From positions 1 to 37,313 of the forward strand of contig JAGXLO010000015.1 in NCBI GenBank assembly GCA_018334695.1: 37,313 nucleotides of DNA, given 5' to 3'. The notes beneath the pieces were generated by a model. That model was not told where the DNA came from. It searched no databases and was given only the letters and a program-made list of their open reading frames with translations. A program made the translations under genes and the position numbers. Every line of letters begins with the position of its first letter. Position 1 is the stretch's first letter. Source of the stretch: Candidatus Cloacimonadota bacterium. GTDB taxonomy: Bacteria; Cloacimonadota; Cloacimonadia; JGIOTU-2. Below, one piece after another: positions 18,266 to 26,686 of the stretch.

Positions 18266-18317
18266 CACAGAATTGAGTCAAAAAAAATTCTTACTTTCTA
18301 TTGAACAAGGAGATCAA

Positions 18318-18632
18318 ATGTACGCTATTATAGATTATAAAGGCAAACAGTTTAAAGTTGCTAAAGATGACATAGTAAAAGTACCCTTTGTTAGCGACAA
18401 AGAAGAAGGGGACGAACTGGTCATCGACAAAATTTTACTTTATGAAGATGATGATGAAACCAAAATTGGTAAACCCAATCTGGATAAAGTCAAAATAAAA
18501 GCTGAAGTAGTGGAACATGGTAAAGACAAAAAAATTATTGTCTTTAAAAAGAAAAGAAGAAAAAGCTATAGCAGAAAATACGGACACAGAACTAAATATA
18601 CGAAAATAAAAATTAATGAGATTAGTGAATAA
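18318..18632 (+). CDS. rplU: 50S ribosomal protein L21
   Basis: This 104-residue protein begins [18 protein letters not shown], the usual L21 N-terminus, and ends with the basic rRNA-binding [15 protein letters not shown] segment. The ATG at 18318 is chosen over an upstream in-frame start at 18273 because it has an AAGGAGA ribosome-binding site and matches the family start. rpmA follows after 20 bases. Confidence 0.96.
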   Translation: MYAIIDYKGKQFKVAKDDIVKVPFVSDKEEGDELVIDKILLYEDDDETKIGKPNLDKVKIKAEVVEHGKDKKIIVFKKKRRKSYSRKYGHRTKYTKIKINEISE

Positions 18633-18652
18633 TAAAATTTTTTGGAGGAACT

Positions 18653-18937
18653 ATGGCACATAAAAAAGGTGTTGGAAGTACTCAAAATGGTAGAGATAGT
18701 AATGCGCAATATTTAGGTGTAAAGAAATACGCCGGTGAATTTGTACGAGCTGGCAACATAATCGTTCGTCAGAGAGGAACAAAAATACATCCCGGTAATA
18801 ATGTAGGTCTTGGAAAGGACGATACAATTTATGCACTTACAGACGGTTTTGTAAAATTTGAACCCTATAGTTTTAAGGGCTTTCGTACTCGCAGAAAAAA
18901 ACGTAAACAAGTTAGTGTTTATCAAGATGGAAACTAA
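18653..18937 (+). CDS. rpmA: 50S ribosomal protein L27
   Basis: This 94-residue protein starts [16 protein letters not shown], has the conserved [20 protein letters not shown] core, and is of standard length. The N-terminus is the short form that begins directly with Ala-His-Lys after Met and reaches the peptidyl-transferase centre, without the cleavable Firmicutes extension. TTGGAGGAA provides the ribosome-binding site. Confidence 0.97.
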   Translation: MAHKKGVGSTQNGRDSNAQYLGVKKYAGEFVRAGNIIVRQRGTKIHPGNNVGLGKDDTIYALTDGFVKFEPYSFKGFRTRRKKRKQVSVYQDGN

Positions 18938-18956
18938 TCAGCAAAACTTATAAATT

Positions 18957-18989
18957 AAAAAAGGGCAGTTCACGCAACTGCCCTTTTTT
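18957..18989 (+). terminator. Rho-independent terminator after rpmA
   Basis: AAGGGCAGTT (18961-18970) pairs perfectly with AACTGCCCTT (18976-18985) over a CACGC loop, with A residues before and T residues after that extend the stem and give the T-tract. It lies 20 bases after the rpmA stop. Confidence 0.95.
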
Positions 18990-19031
18990 ATTTTCTCCAA
19001 AAACAAATATTTATTTTACAAAACAAATTAA

Positions 19032-19061
19032 TTGACAAACAAATTTATAATTTTTCCAATA
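19032..19061 (+). promoter_or_regulatory. Putative promoter (-35 TTGACA) for dnaE
   Basis: TTGACA at 19032-19037 lies between the rpmA terminator and the dnaE start. A -10 is unclear: TATAAT at 19046-19051 is only 8 bases away, and CAATAC is near the expected distance. Confidence 0.3.
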
Positions 19062-19137
19062 CATAAAAATTTTATAATTTTAAATATCTTAATAATCATA
19101 TTCTACAAAAACTTTTAATAAACCTACAGGAGAAACA

Positions 19138-22100
19138 GTGACCTTTGTTCATTTACATAATCACACACAATATAGTTTACTGGATGGCGCCAGTAGAATT
19201 GACGACCTGATGGATAAGGCAAAGAAATACAATATGCCTGCTATTGCTATTACTGACCACGGCAATATGTATGGTGTTATTGATTTCTATAAAACTGCCG
19301 TAAAAAATGGTATTAAACCTATAATCGGCATGGAAACCTACATTATCAATGGAAGTATATATTCCGAAGAGGATAAACAAAATAAGCGATATCACCTCAC
19401 CTTAATCGCAAAGAACAAAACAGGCTATGATAATCTCTCTAAACTTTCAAGTATAGCATACATAGATGGTTTTTACTATAAACCCCGTATTGATAAAGAT
19501 ATTCTAAAAGAGCATTCGGAAGGTCTTATAGGTCTAAGTGGTTGTAGGCAGGGAGAAATACAGCATCTTCTTCTTTCGGATAAATACAACCAAGCAATAG
19601 AAGCTACCAAACAATATCAGAATATTTTTGGTGAACAAAATTTTTATTTGGAACTCATGCGCTTAGGTTTAGAAGATGAAGAAAAATTAATTGAATTGCA
19701 AAAACAATTGAGTGATAAAACAAATGCTGATGTTGTTGCCACTAGTGACTGTCATTATCTTAATCAGAAAGATTCAAAAGCTCATGATGTTTTATTATGT
19801 ATTCAAACAGGCAAATTAATTAGTGATGACAGAAGAATGAAATTCTCCACTGATCAAGTCTATTTCCGCTCACCTCAGGAAATGGAAGAACTCTTTGCTG
19901 ATATACCTAAGGCTATTGCTAATACAGAAAAGATCGCCCGTGAATGCGAGCTTAAGCTTGAATTTGATGAATTTCTTCTACCCGGTATTGAATGTCCCAA
20001 AAATTTTGATTCCCAGTACGACTATCTAAAACACCTTGTTAAAGAAGGTGCAAAAGAAAAGTATGAAGAAATTACATCTGATCATGAAGAACGGATTGAC
20101 TTTGAACTAAAAACAATAAAGGAGATGGGGTTTGTTGGATATTTTTTAATTACCCGCGACATCGTAAAATCCGCCCGTGATATGGGAGTAATGGTAGGTC
20201 CCGGTAGAGGTTCGGCAGCCGGCAGTATTATTGCTTATTTGCTTGATATCACCCGAGTGGATCCTCTGGAATATGATCTGCTTTTTGAAAGATTTTTGAA
20301 TCCTGCTCGTATTTCGATGCCCGATATAGACATTGATTTCTCTGCTAAGGGGAGAAACAAGGTGCTAAATTATATTGTTGAAAAATACGGCAGAAAAAAT
20401 GTCTGCCAAATAGTTACCCTGGGGTCTTTGGGTGCAAAAATGGTTGTAAGAGATGTAGGAAGAGCAATGGACATTCCCTTGAATGAGGTGGACCAGATAA
20501 CCAAGAGAATTCCGTCAAAGCCCGGTATAACTCTGGAAGAAGCAATGAAATCCAGCAGTAGATTACGTAAGCTGGTAAAAAACAAAGAAGAATATCGAGA
20601 GCTATTCGAATATTCCCAAGTTCTGGAAGGATTACCGAGACATAGTGGAGTCCACGCAGCAGGAGTAGTTATCACTCCCGGTAATTTAACAGATTATATT
20701 CCTCTAGCGAAAAACATCAAAGAAGATGTACTTGTTACCCAGTACGAAGGCAAATGGCTGGAAACTCTCAAAATGCTAAAAATGGATATTCTTGGTCTAA
20801 AAAATCTAACAATCATTGAAAAAACACTTGAATCTATTAAAGAAAATCACGGTAAAGAGATTGATATCGAAAATATCGACCAGAATGACATTAAAACATA
20901 TAAAATGCTTTGTAAAGGCGATACCGACGGGGTGTTTCAATTTGAAGGAGATGGTATGAAAGACGTGCTTAGAGAGATAAAACCATCTTCTATTGACGAC
21001 CTGGCAGCATGTACTGCTCTCTACAGACCCGGCACTTTGGGAAGTGGCATGCACAAAGTTTTTATCCGACGCAAAAATGGTGAAGAAAAAGTTTCTTACC
21101 CGCATCCCATGATCGAAGATATTTTGGAGCCAACTTATGGAGTTATTGTTTATCAAGAACAGGTGATGCAAATTGCGAATAAACTGGCAGGTTTGTCACT
21201 TAGTGAAGCAGATACCCTGCGCAAAGCAATGGGCAAAAAGAAAAAGAAAATAATGGATGAATACAAGCCCAAATTCATCAAGGGTGCAGTTGAAAAAGGA
21301 GTTAGCGAGAAAAAGGCTACTGAAATTTATGAATTAATTGAAAAATTTGGTCAATATGGCTTTAATAAATCTCATAGTGTAGCTTATAGCATCATTTCCT
21401 ATCAGACTGCCCATCTCAAGGCTAATTATCCTGCCGAATATATGGCTGCTCTTTTGAGCGTAGAAAACGACAGTGATAAAATTGCTAAATTTATAAATAA
21501 TAGTCACCAACTTGGTCTTGAAGTAATATCTCCTAACATCAACAAAAGTGAATATGATTTTAAAGCAGAAGGAAATAAAATTTATTACGGTCTAAAAGCC
21601 ATAAAGAATGTGGGTCATAACACTATTCACGCCATCATCAAAGCCCGTAAAAAATATGGTAAATTTAAGAATATTTTTCATCTTTGTGAAAATGTACCAG
21701 GTGAATCAATCAATAAAACTTCACTGGAATGTCTGATTGGATCAGGTGCGATGGACGATTTGGAAGGTAATCGCGCTGAGCAATACGAAGCCATACAAAC
21801 CGCGCTTCAGTTTGGTGCAAATATTCATTCTGAAAAATCCAGAGGACAAAAGTCCCTGTTCAGTTCTTTTAAAAAGGATGACAACTTTGAACAATACCCC
21901 AACCTCGAAACCCTGCAGGACTGGAGTATTGGCAGAAAATTGTTAAAGGAAAAAGAACTCTTGGGTCTATATTTTTCCGGACATCCATTATTAAATCGTA
22001 AAGACGAAATTGAAATGTTTACAAATTTTAATACTAAAGATGGTTTTAATAAATCCAAACGGGAAAATACCAATGGTAATTCTACGATTAGAATTATTGG

Positions 22101-22611
22101 CTTGCTGAATGATATCGTTGTTAAAAAGGACAGAAAGGGCAATGAGATGGCATTTATGGAAATGGAAGATCTGTACAACAAATTTGAAGTAATAGTTTTT
22201 TCTTCGCTTTACAAACAGTTTACTCTAGATCAATTATCCGAAGATAAAATACTATATCTGGTATGTAAAAAATCCAAGCGTGAAGAAGACAATAATAATG
22301 ACCATTTTAAATTCATCGCCTTTGACATAATTCCGATTGATGACCTGCAAAAAAAGTTAAGTGGTGAATTGTATCTACTTGCAAATGAAGATAATTGGAA
22401 CCAAAAAAAGTTTGACATTCTACTGAATAAATATATAAATCAAGTAAGTGGAAATTTTAAGGTTCATATTAAACTTGAAACTCATAATTTTGGTATTCTT
22501 GATATAATTTCCCAGAAATATAGAACTTTCCCTAAAGCTGAACTAAAAAAGTTTCTACTAAAAAAACAAAACTTTATTGAAAAAATAAAGGTGGAATTCA
22601 ATGAAGAATAA
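19138..22611 (+). CDS. dnaE: DNA polymerase III subunit alpha
   Basis: This is the 1157-residue replicative polymerase of the DnaE1 type. The PHP domain (about 1-210) keeps its metal ligands in HLHNHTQYSLLDG and TDHGNMYG. The palm has GPGRGSAAGS (about 353) and the catalytic PDIDIDFS (about 394), and later the FNKSHSVAYSIISYQTAHLK motif. Helix-hairpin-helix residues (GLKAIKNVGHNTI, about 817) and an OB domain (about 980-1035) follow. It starts with GTG and a good CAGGAGAAA ribosome-binding site. The 3' end overlaps the GWxTD gene by 11 bases. Confidence 0.97.
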   Translation: MTFVHLHNHTQYSLLDGASRIDDLMDKAKKYNMPAIAITDHGNMYGVIDFYKTAVKNGIKPIIGMETYIINGSIYSEEDKQNKRYHLTLIAKNKTGYDNLSKLSSIAYIDGFYYKPRIDKDILKEHSEGLIGLSGCRQGEIQHLLLSDKYNQAIEATKQYQNIFGEQNFYLELMRLGLEDEEKLIELQKQLSDKTNADVVATSDCHYLNQKDSKAHDVLLCIQTGKLISDDRRMKFSTDQVYFRSPQEMEELFADIPKAIANTEKIARECELKLEFDEFLLPGIECPKNFDSQYDYLKHLVKEGAKEKYEEITSDHEERIDFELKTIKEMGFVGYFLITRDIVKSARDMGVMVGPGRGSAAGSIIAYLLDITRVDPLEYDLLFERFLNPARISMPDIDIDFSAKGRNKVLNYIVEKYGRKNVCQIVTLGSLGAKMVVRDVGRAMDIPLNEVDQITKRIPSKPGITLEEAMKSSSRLRKLVKNKEEYRELFEYSQVLEGLPRHSGVHAAGVVITPGNLTDYIPLAKNIKEDVLVTQYEGKWLETLKMLKMDILGLKNLTIIEKTLESIKENHGKEIDIENIDQNDIKTYKMLCKGDTDGVFQFEGDGMKDVLREIKPSSIDDLAACTALYRPGTLGSGMHKVFIRRKNGEEKVSYPHPMIEDILEPTYGVIVYQEQVMQIANKLAGLSLSEADTLRKAMGKKKKKIMDEYKPKFIKGAVEKGVSEKKATEIYELIEKFGQYGFNKSHSVAYSIISYQTAHLKANYPAEYMAALLSVENDSDKIAKFINNSHQLGLEVISPNINKSEYDFKAEGNKIYYGLKAIKNVGHNTIHAIIKARKKYGKFKNIFHLCENVPGESINKTSLECLIGSGAMDDLEGNRAEQYEAIQTALQFGANIHSEKSRGQKSLFSSFKKDDNFEQYPNLETLQDWSIGRKLLKEKELLGLYFSGHPLLNRKDEIEMFTNFNTKDGFNKSKRENTNGNSTIRIIGLLNDIVVKKDRKGNEMAFMEMEDLYNKFEVIVFSSLYKQFTLDQLSEDKILYLVCKKSKREEDNNNDHFKFIAFDIIPIDDLQKKLSGELYLLANEDNWNQKKFDILLNKYINQVSGNFKVHIKLETHNFGILDIISQKYRTFPKAELKKFLLKKQNFIEKIKVEFNEE

Positions 22612-23917
22612 AATAATATGGCTAATAATCCTGTTACTAATCCCCGCGATACTCTTAGGCAGTTTACCGGTCTATATAGATTGTAACAGATTCTTAACCA
22701 ATGAACAAAATACAAAATTCGAGATAACTTATAAAATATTTCATAAAGACCTCGCTTTTAATATGTTTAACAAAATGCTAACCTCCCAGATTGAAGTGGA
22801 TTTTACAATCAACAATTCAGAAGGTACGGAATTATATCAAAAGGATTTTACAAAGCGTATCACCTCCGAAGATAATTTAAAATTTTCTCAGGAAGAAGGC
22901 TTTTTTATTGATAAGATAAACGCTGTTTTACGTCCCGGAACTTATCAATTTGAACTTGCATTAATGGATGATGTGTCCGGTAAAAAAATTATATGGGAAA
23001 AACAACTAAATACTTTGCCCCAAAATAATTTTGGTTTAAGTGATATTGAGATAAGTTCTTTTTCCAGACCTGCTGCAAAAAATAAACTAAGTAATTTCCG
23101 ACATAAGTCTCGTTCATTTCTGGTAAATCCTAATCGTACATTTATTAATGAAGAAGAAAATAACTTTGTCTATTACTTTGAGATTTATGTTTTTGAGTTA
23201 ATTCCTGATGAAACCAAAATTAAGGTTGAAGTAGTAAACGAAAGCGATAGTACCTTATTCATACAAGAAGAGGAAAAATTAATCACCAACAAAATCACCA
23301 GTTTTTGGAAAAAAATAAATATAGAAGCTTGGCAGGTAGGAACTTATAAATTAAAAGTAGCAGCTTCAAATCCGGAATTACTGGACGGTAAAAAAATAAC
23401 AAACCAAAAATCTCTTTTTATTAAAGAAAAAACAAAAATTGACTTAGAAACCGAGTATAATATTGCTCAATATTTTTTAAGCAACAAACAAAAAAAAGTT
23501 TATGAAACAATGAGTTATAATGGTAAAAAGAAATTATTAGAGAGTTTCTGGGCAGCGAACGATCCCAACCCAAAAACAGAAAAGAATGAACTCAAGAATC
23601 TGATAGAACAAAGGATTGAGTATGCTAAACAACATTATTCAACCTTAACAAAGGGCTGGGAAAATGATAGAGGTAGAATTTACGTTTTATATGGAAAACC
23701 TGACGAAAGAATTGAGCGTGGATTTGATTATCAGGCAAAACCCTTTATTATCTGGAAATATATCTCCGGCGGTATGAAGAGAGTTTACCTATTTGTTGAT
23801 TTTACAGGACAGGGAAATTATCGTCTTGTCTGGTGTAAAAATGACGAAAATGAAGTAACAGACCCCCAATGGAGAAGCTACCTCGGACCCTATTTTGATG
23901 ACCAGTTATTAGAATAA
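22601..23917 (+). CDS. GWxTD domain-containing exported protein
   Basis: This 438-residue protein has an N-terminal signal sequence (about 1-22), two beta-rich extracytoplasmic regions, and a C-terminal GWxTD domain (about 330-430): WAANDPNPKTEKNEL, KGWENDRGRIYVLYGKPDE, and KPFIIWKY. Asn replaces the Thr of the name-giving motif. The family is largely confined to FCB-type and related phyla and has no established function. It starts inside the dnaE 3' end (11-base overlap), so it depends on dnaE transcription. Its 3' end overlaps the converging yraN gene by 28 bases. Confidence 0.88.
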   Translation: MKNKIIWLIILLLIPAILLGSLPVYIDCNRFLTNEQNTKFEITYKIFHKDLAFNMFNKMLTSQIEVDFTINNSEGTELYQKDFTKRITSEDNLKFSQEEGFFIDKINAVLRPGTYQFELALMDDVSGKKIIWEKQLNTLPQNNFGLSDIEISSFSRPAAKNKLSNFRHKSRSFLVNPNRTFINEEENNFVYYFEIYVFELIPDETKIKVEVVNESDSTLFIQEEEKLITNKITSFWKKINIEAWQVGTYKLKVAASNPELLDGKKITNQKSLFIKEKTKIDLETEYNIAQYFLSNKQKKVYETMSYNGKKKLLESFWAANDPNPKTEKNELKNLIEQRIEYAKQHYSTLTKGWENDRGRIYVLYGKPDERIERGFDYQAKPFIIWKYISGGMKRVYLFVDFTGQGNYRLVWCKNDENEVTDPQWRSYLGPYFDDQLLE

Positions 23918-24282
23918 CTTTCGGCGAAAAACACATTTTTCATATGCTTGAAAGCATAGTTATCATCTGATGGAATATACTTAATAGTTATTACATCATA
24001 ACGCATTGGCAATTCCAGGTCTCTATCTGCAATATATTCATATGAAGCCTTAATAATTTTTTGTTTTTTGCTTTCTGTAATTGCTTCCAAAGGTGAACCA
24101 TATTTATTACTGCGTCTTGTTTTTACTTCCACAAAAATAAGCTGCGCATCTTTTTGGCAAATAATATCAATTTCTCCGTAAACCGAGTGGTAATTTCTTT
24201 CTAAAATTTTGTAACCATTATGCTTTAGGTATTTTGCAGCTATATCTTCGCCAAATTTTGCTAATTTATATCTGTTCACCAT
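23890..24282 (-). CDS. YraN/UPF0102 family putative endonuclease
   Basis: This 130-residue protein of the UPF0102 family has a restriction-endonuclease-like fold. Visible signatures are FGEDIAAKYLKHNGYKILER, the PD-(D/E)XK-type residues in YGEIDIICQ and FVEVKTRRS, and GSPLEAITESKKQKI. A role in DNA processing is assumed from the fold. AAGGGGGAA precedes the ATG. It is the last gene of the leftward lipid operon (27-base gap after the PHP gene). The overlap of its 3' end with the GWxTD gene means the two operons converge with no room for a terminator. Confidence 0.92.
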   Translation of the reverse strand: MVNRYKLAKFGEDIAAKYLKHNGYKILERNYHSVYGEIDIICQKDAQLIFVEVKTRRSNKYGSPLEAITESKKQKIIKASYEYIADRDLELPMRYDVITIKYIPSDDNYAFKHMKNVFFAESYSNNWSSK

Positions 24283-24309
24283 TTCCCCCTTAAATTTTTG
24301 AAAAAAATA

Positions 24310-25104
24310 TTATTTAAACAAATTCCTAATCTTCTCCCAGATATCGGGTTTTGAACTTTCCTCATCCCAATAAGTATTGGAAATCATATTCTCAATGGTT
24401 GCATCATATAAGACATGACGCGGATTTTTCACCATCAATAATTCTGCTAATTCCTTACTATAATTTTTCGTTATAAATTTGTATGTTTCTTTAAGCACAA
24501 TTGGTCGACCATCTATTCCATGTAAATCCGATGCCAAAAAATGTACGCACCCCTCATCCAGCATCTTCAAAGCTAATTTCCTGGCAGTATCACCATGGGC
24601 TCCAAACAAACTGCCACAATTTACCTGAACAAAGCATCCCCTATTTAAGATACTTATGAGATAATTAAAATCCGTCTTAAAATCTTGATAACGCTCTGCA
24701 TGCGCAATAATCGGCTTGTATCCCGATTGCTGAAAATTGAAAATGATCTTTTCAAAATTTTGCGGAAATCCCTGAAACGCAGATTCTACCAGCACATAAT
24801 GACTGTATCCAAGTGTTAATTTATTAATTTTTGTATATTCAAGAATGTCAGGATCCAGATAAAGCTCTGCTCCGGGATAAACACTTATGTCAATTCCATT
24901 ATCTTTTATAGCTTTTTTTAGGAACCTCATTTTATTTTCAATACTATTTTTATCGTTATCATAAGTTCCAGTCATCACGTGAGGTGTGGCAATTATATCT
25001 GTAATTCCCTGTTCTGCAACCTTCTCCAATATTTCTATAGTCTCTTCCAGACTCTGGGAGCCATCGTCAATTTCCGGCAAAATATGGGCATGTATATCAA
25101 TCAT
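24310..25104 (-). CDS. PHP-family tyrosine-protein phosphatase (CpsB/YwqE type)
   Basis: This 264-residue protein starts IDIHAHILPEIDDGSQSLEE, the H-x-H and DDG signature of the manganese-dependent CpsB/CapC/YwqE phosphatases, followed by ATPHVMTGTY, AHAERYQ and FLASDLHGIDGRP. Relatives dephosphorylate bacterial tyrosine kinases that control polysaccharide export. No kinase or capsule gene is in this window, so the substrate here is unknown; another phosphoester substrate is possible. It starts 2 bases after the GGGP synthase stop, so it is part of that operon. Confidence 0.87.
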   Translation of the reverse strand: MIDIHAHILPEIDDGSQSLEETIEILEKVAEQGITDIIATPHVMTGTYDNDKNSIENKMRFLKKAIKDNGIDISVYPGAELYLDPDILEYTKINKLTLGYSHYVLVESAFQGFPQNFEKIIFNFQQSGYKPIIAHAERYQDFKTDFNYLISILNRGCFVQVNCGSLFGAHGDTARKLALKMLDEGCVHFLASDLHGIDGRPIVLKETYKFITKNYSKELAELLMVKNPRHVLYDATIENMISNTYWDEESSKPDIWEKIRNLFK

Positions 25105-25106
25105 AA

Positions 25107-25853
25107 TTATTTATGTATAGCCTCTGCGAATTCTTTGATTAAATTATTCGAATTGTCTTCTTCAAATGCTGTACCGATCACAATGAAATCTGCTCCGGCT
25201 TCAACCTTTTCTCTGGCTACTTCAGGTGATCTTATGCCACCGCCAATCATCAATGGGATGTCAATCTCAGCTGAAACGGATTTGATTAAATCTGTAGGAA
25301 CAGATAATTTTGCACCACTGCCACCGTCAAAGAAAACTAGCTTCATACCCAGATATTGCGCTGCTAATGCATGACTTATTGCAATATCAGCTTTATTTCT
25401 AGGAATAGGATTACTTTGACTCATAAATTGAACAGAAGTATAAGAGTTTGATTGTACTAAAAAATATCCTGTTGGTATTGATTCAACACCGTATTGTTTA
25501 ATAAGAGGTGCTGCCCTTACCTGTTCACCAATCAGTAACTGCGGGTTTCTACTGCTCATCATACTTAACAAAAGAATTGCATCAGCATCAGGAGATACAA
25601 AATTAAAAATTCCCGGAAAAACAATAATGGGAATATCCAATTCATCTTTCAAAAGGCTTACAGTCTCATTAAAATTATCCTTTATCATTAAGCTGCCACC
25701 AACAAGAATCGTATCAGCACCTGAGGTAGCGCATTTTTTAGCCAGTTTTAATGACTCTGCCGTTGGCTGATTGTCAGGATCTATCAAACATAGAAAACCG
25801 GCGCCTTTTTTGGATTTTACATCCAGTAAATAATTATATCTCTTATTTATCAT
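25107..25853 (-). CDS. Geranylgeranylglyceryl-phosphate synthase family protein
   Basis: GGGP synthase joins sn-glycerol 1-phosphate to a C20 prenyl diphosphate by an ether bond, the first committed step of archaeal membrane lipids. This 248-residue TIM barrel has LIDPDNQP (Asp25, Asp27, diphosphate/Mg site), ADTILVGGSLM, FFDGGSGAK (usually YLEAGSGA), and the phosphate-binding IGGGIRS and GTAFEED. It resembles the archaeal/Bacteroidota group II enzymes more than PcrB of Bacillales. I place the start at the ATG at 25853, which overlaps the UbiA stop as TAATG and has GGTGG upstream; an in-frame ATG at 25868 lacks a ribosome-binding site. Prenyl chain length is not provable from sequence. Confidence 0.92.
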   Translation of the reverse strand: MINKRYNYLLDVKSKKGAGFLCLIDPDNQPTAESLKLAKKCATSGADTILVGGSLMIKDNFNETVSLLKDELDIPIIVFPGIFNFVSPDADAILLLSMMSSRNPQLLIGEQVRAAPLIKQYGVESIPTGYFLVQSNSYTSVQFMSQSNPIPRNKADIAISHALAAQYLGMKLVFFDGGSGAKLSVPTDLIKSVSAEIDIPLMIGGGIRSPEVAREKVEAGADFIVIGTAFEEDNSNNLIKEFAEAIHK

Positions 25854-26686
25854 TATTGGACCACCCATAAAATTATTAAAAATACTAACATATTAATTTT
25901 CATAGCCTGTTCCGAAAAATATACAAAAACATTTTTTCTCTTGTAATATAAAAAAATCAGATCAAAAATAACAAAAAGACCAACAAAGACTAAAATAATG
26001 TAATAATAAATCAATTCATAATATCCATTCAGGAATCCAGCTAAGAGAACAGTATTAAACAAAATTGCTAACATCAGTGAAAAAGTCAATGTTTTTTTAC
26101 TTCCATAAACCAATGGAACAGTTCTGGCGACATTTTTTTTATCACCTCTAACATCTTCCATATCTTTGATCAATTCGCGAATAAGAGTATAAATAAAGGC
26201 AGCAGAAAATATAAACAGGCTATTTCCAAAATTATTATTAGAAATTCCGCCATATAAAAAAGTGGAAGCTGTAGCAAACGCTACTATGATATTGGAAACT
26301 AGCAAAAGCTGCTTGCCTTTTCTGGCATAAATCCAAAGAATTACCGAATTAAAAAGAGCAAGAATTATCATGGGCAGATTTTGCAGAAAAATGACCATAA
26401 TGAATCCTAGCACAAAAAGAATGATTCCAAATTTTTTGGCAGAAGGAAGTGAAATATTGCCGGCAGGTAACGGTCGGTGGGGTTTGTTTATTCTATCAAT
26501 TTCTATATCATAAATATCATTCCAAATATATCCACTACTACATATAAAAGCAGCGGAAAATGCAGCAACTATGGGAACAAAATCCAGAATTAATTCCGTT
26601 CGATAGTAAGCTCCAAAAAGAACTGCTAGAATTACAAACAAAAAATTAAATGGTCTTACCAGCTTGATATATTCAATAATTCGCAC
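25853..26686 (-). CDS. UbiA prenyltransferase, probably digeranylgeranylglyceryl-phosphate synthase
   Basis: This 277-residue membrane protein has about eight hydrophobic segments and the two aspartate-rich motifs of UbiA enzymes: NDIYDIEIDR (Asn56, Asp57, Asp60, Asp64) followed by RINKPHRPLPAG, and KDMEDVRGDK (Asp175, Asp178, Asp182). The first motif and its tail are those of DGGGP synthases, which add the second prenyl chain to GGGP. The GGGP synthase gene immediately downstream supports this over quinone or chlorophyll roles. The GTG start overlaps the stop of the upstream prenyl synthase as TAGTG, implying translational coupling. Confidence 0.9.
   Translation of the reverse strand: MRIIEYIKLVRPFNFLFVILAVLFGAYYRTELILDFVPIVAAFSAAFICSSGYIWNDIYDIEIDRINKPHRPLPAGNISLPSAKKFGIILFVLGFIMVIFLQNLPMIILALFNSVILWIYARKGKQLLLVSNIIVAFATASTFLYGGISNNNFGNSLFIFSAAFIYTLIRELIKDMEDVRGDKKNVARTVPLVYGSKKTLTFSLMLAILFNTVLLAGFLNGYYELIYYYIILVFVGLFVIFDLIFLYYKRKNVFVYFSEQAMKINMLVFLIILWVVQ

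Noticed and set aside
18273-18317. Fifteen-codon N-terminal extension of L21
   Set aside because: The family begins at [11 protein letters not shown], and an AAGGAGA ribosome-binding site precedes the ATG at 18318.
25854-25868. Upstream ATG as the GGGP synthase start
   Set aside because: It has no ribosome-binding site and would overlap the UbiA gene by 16 bases; the ATG at 25853 is preceded by GGTGG and forms a TAATG junction.
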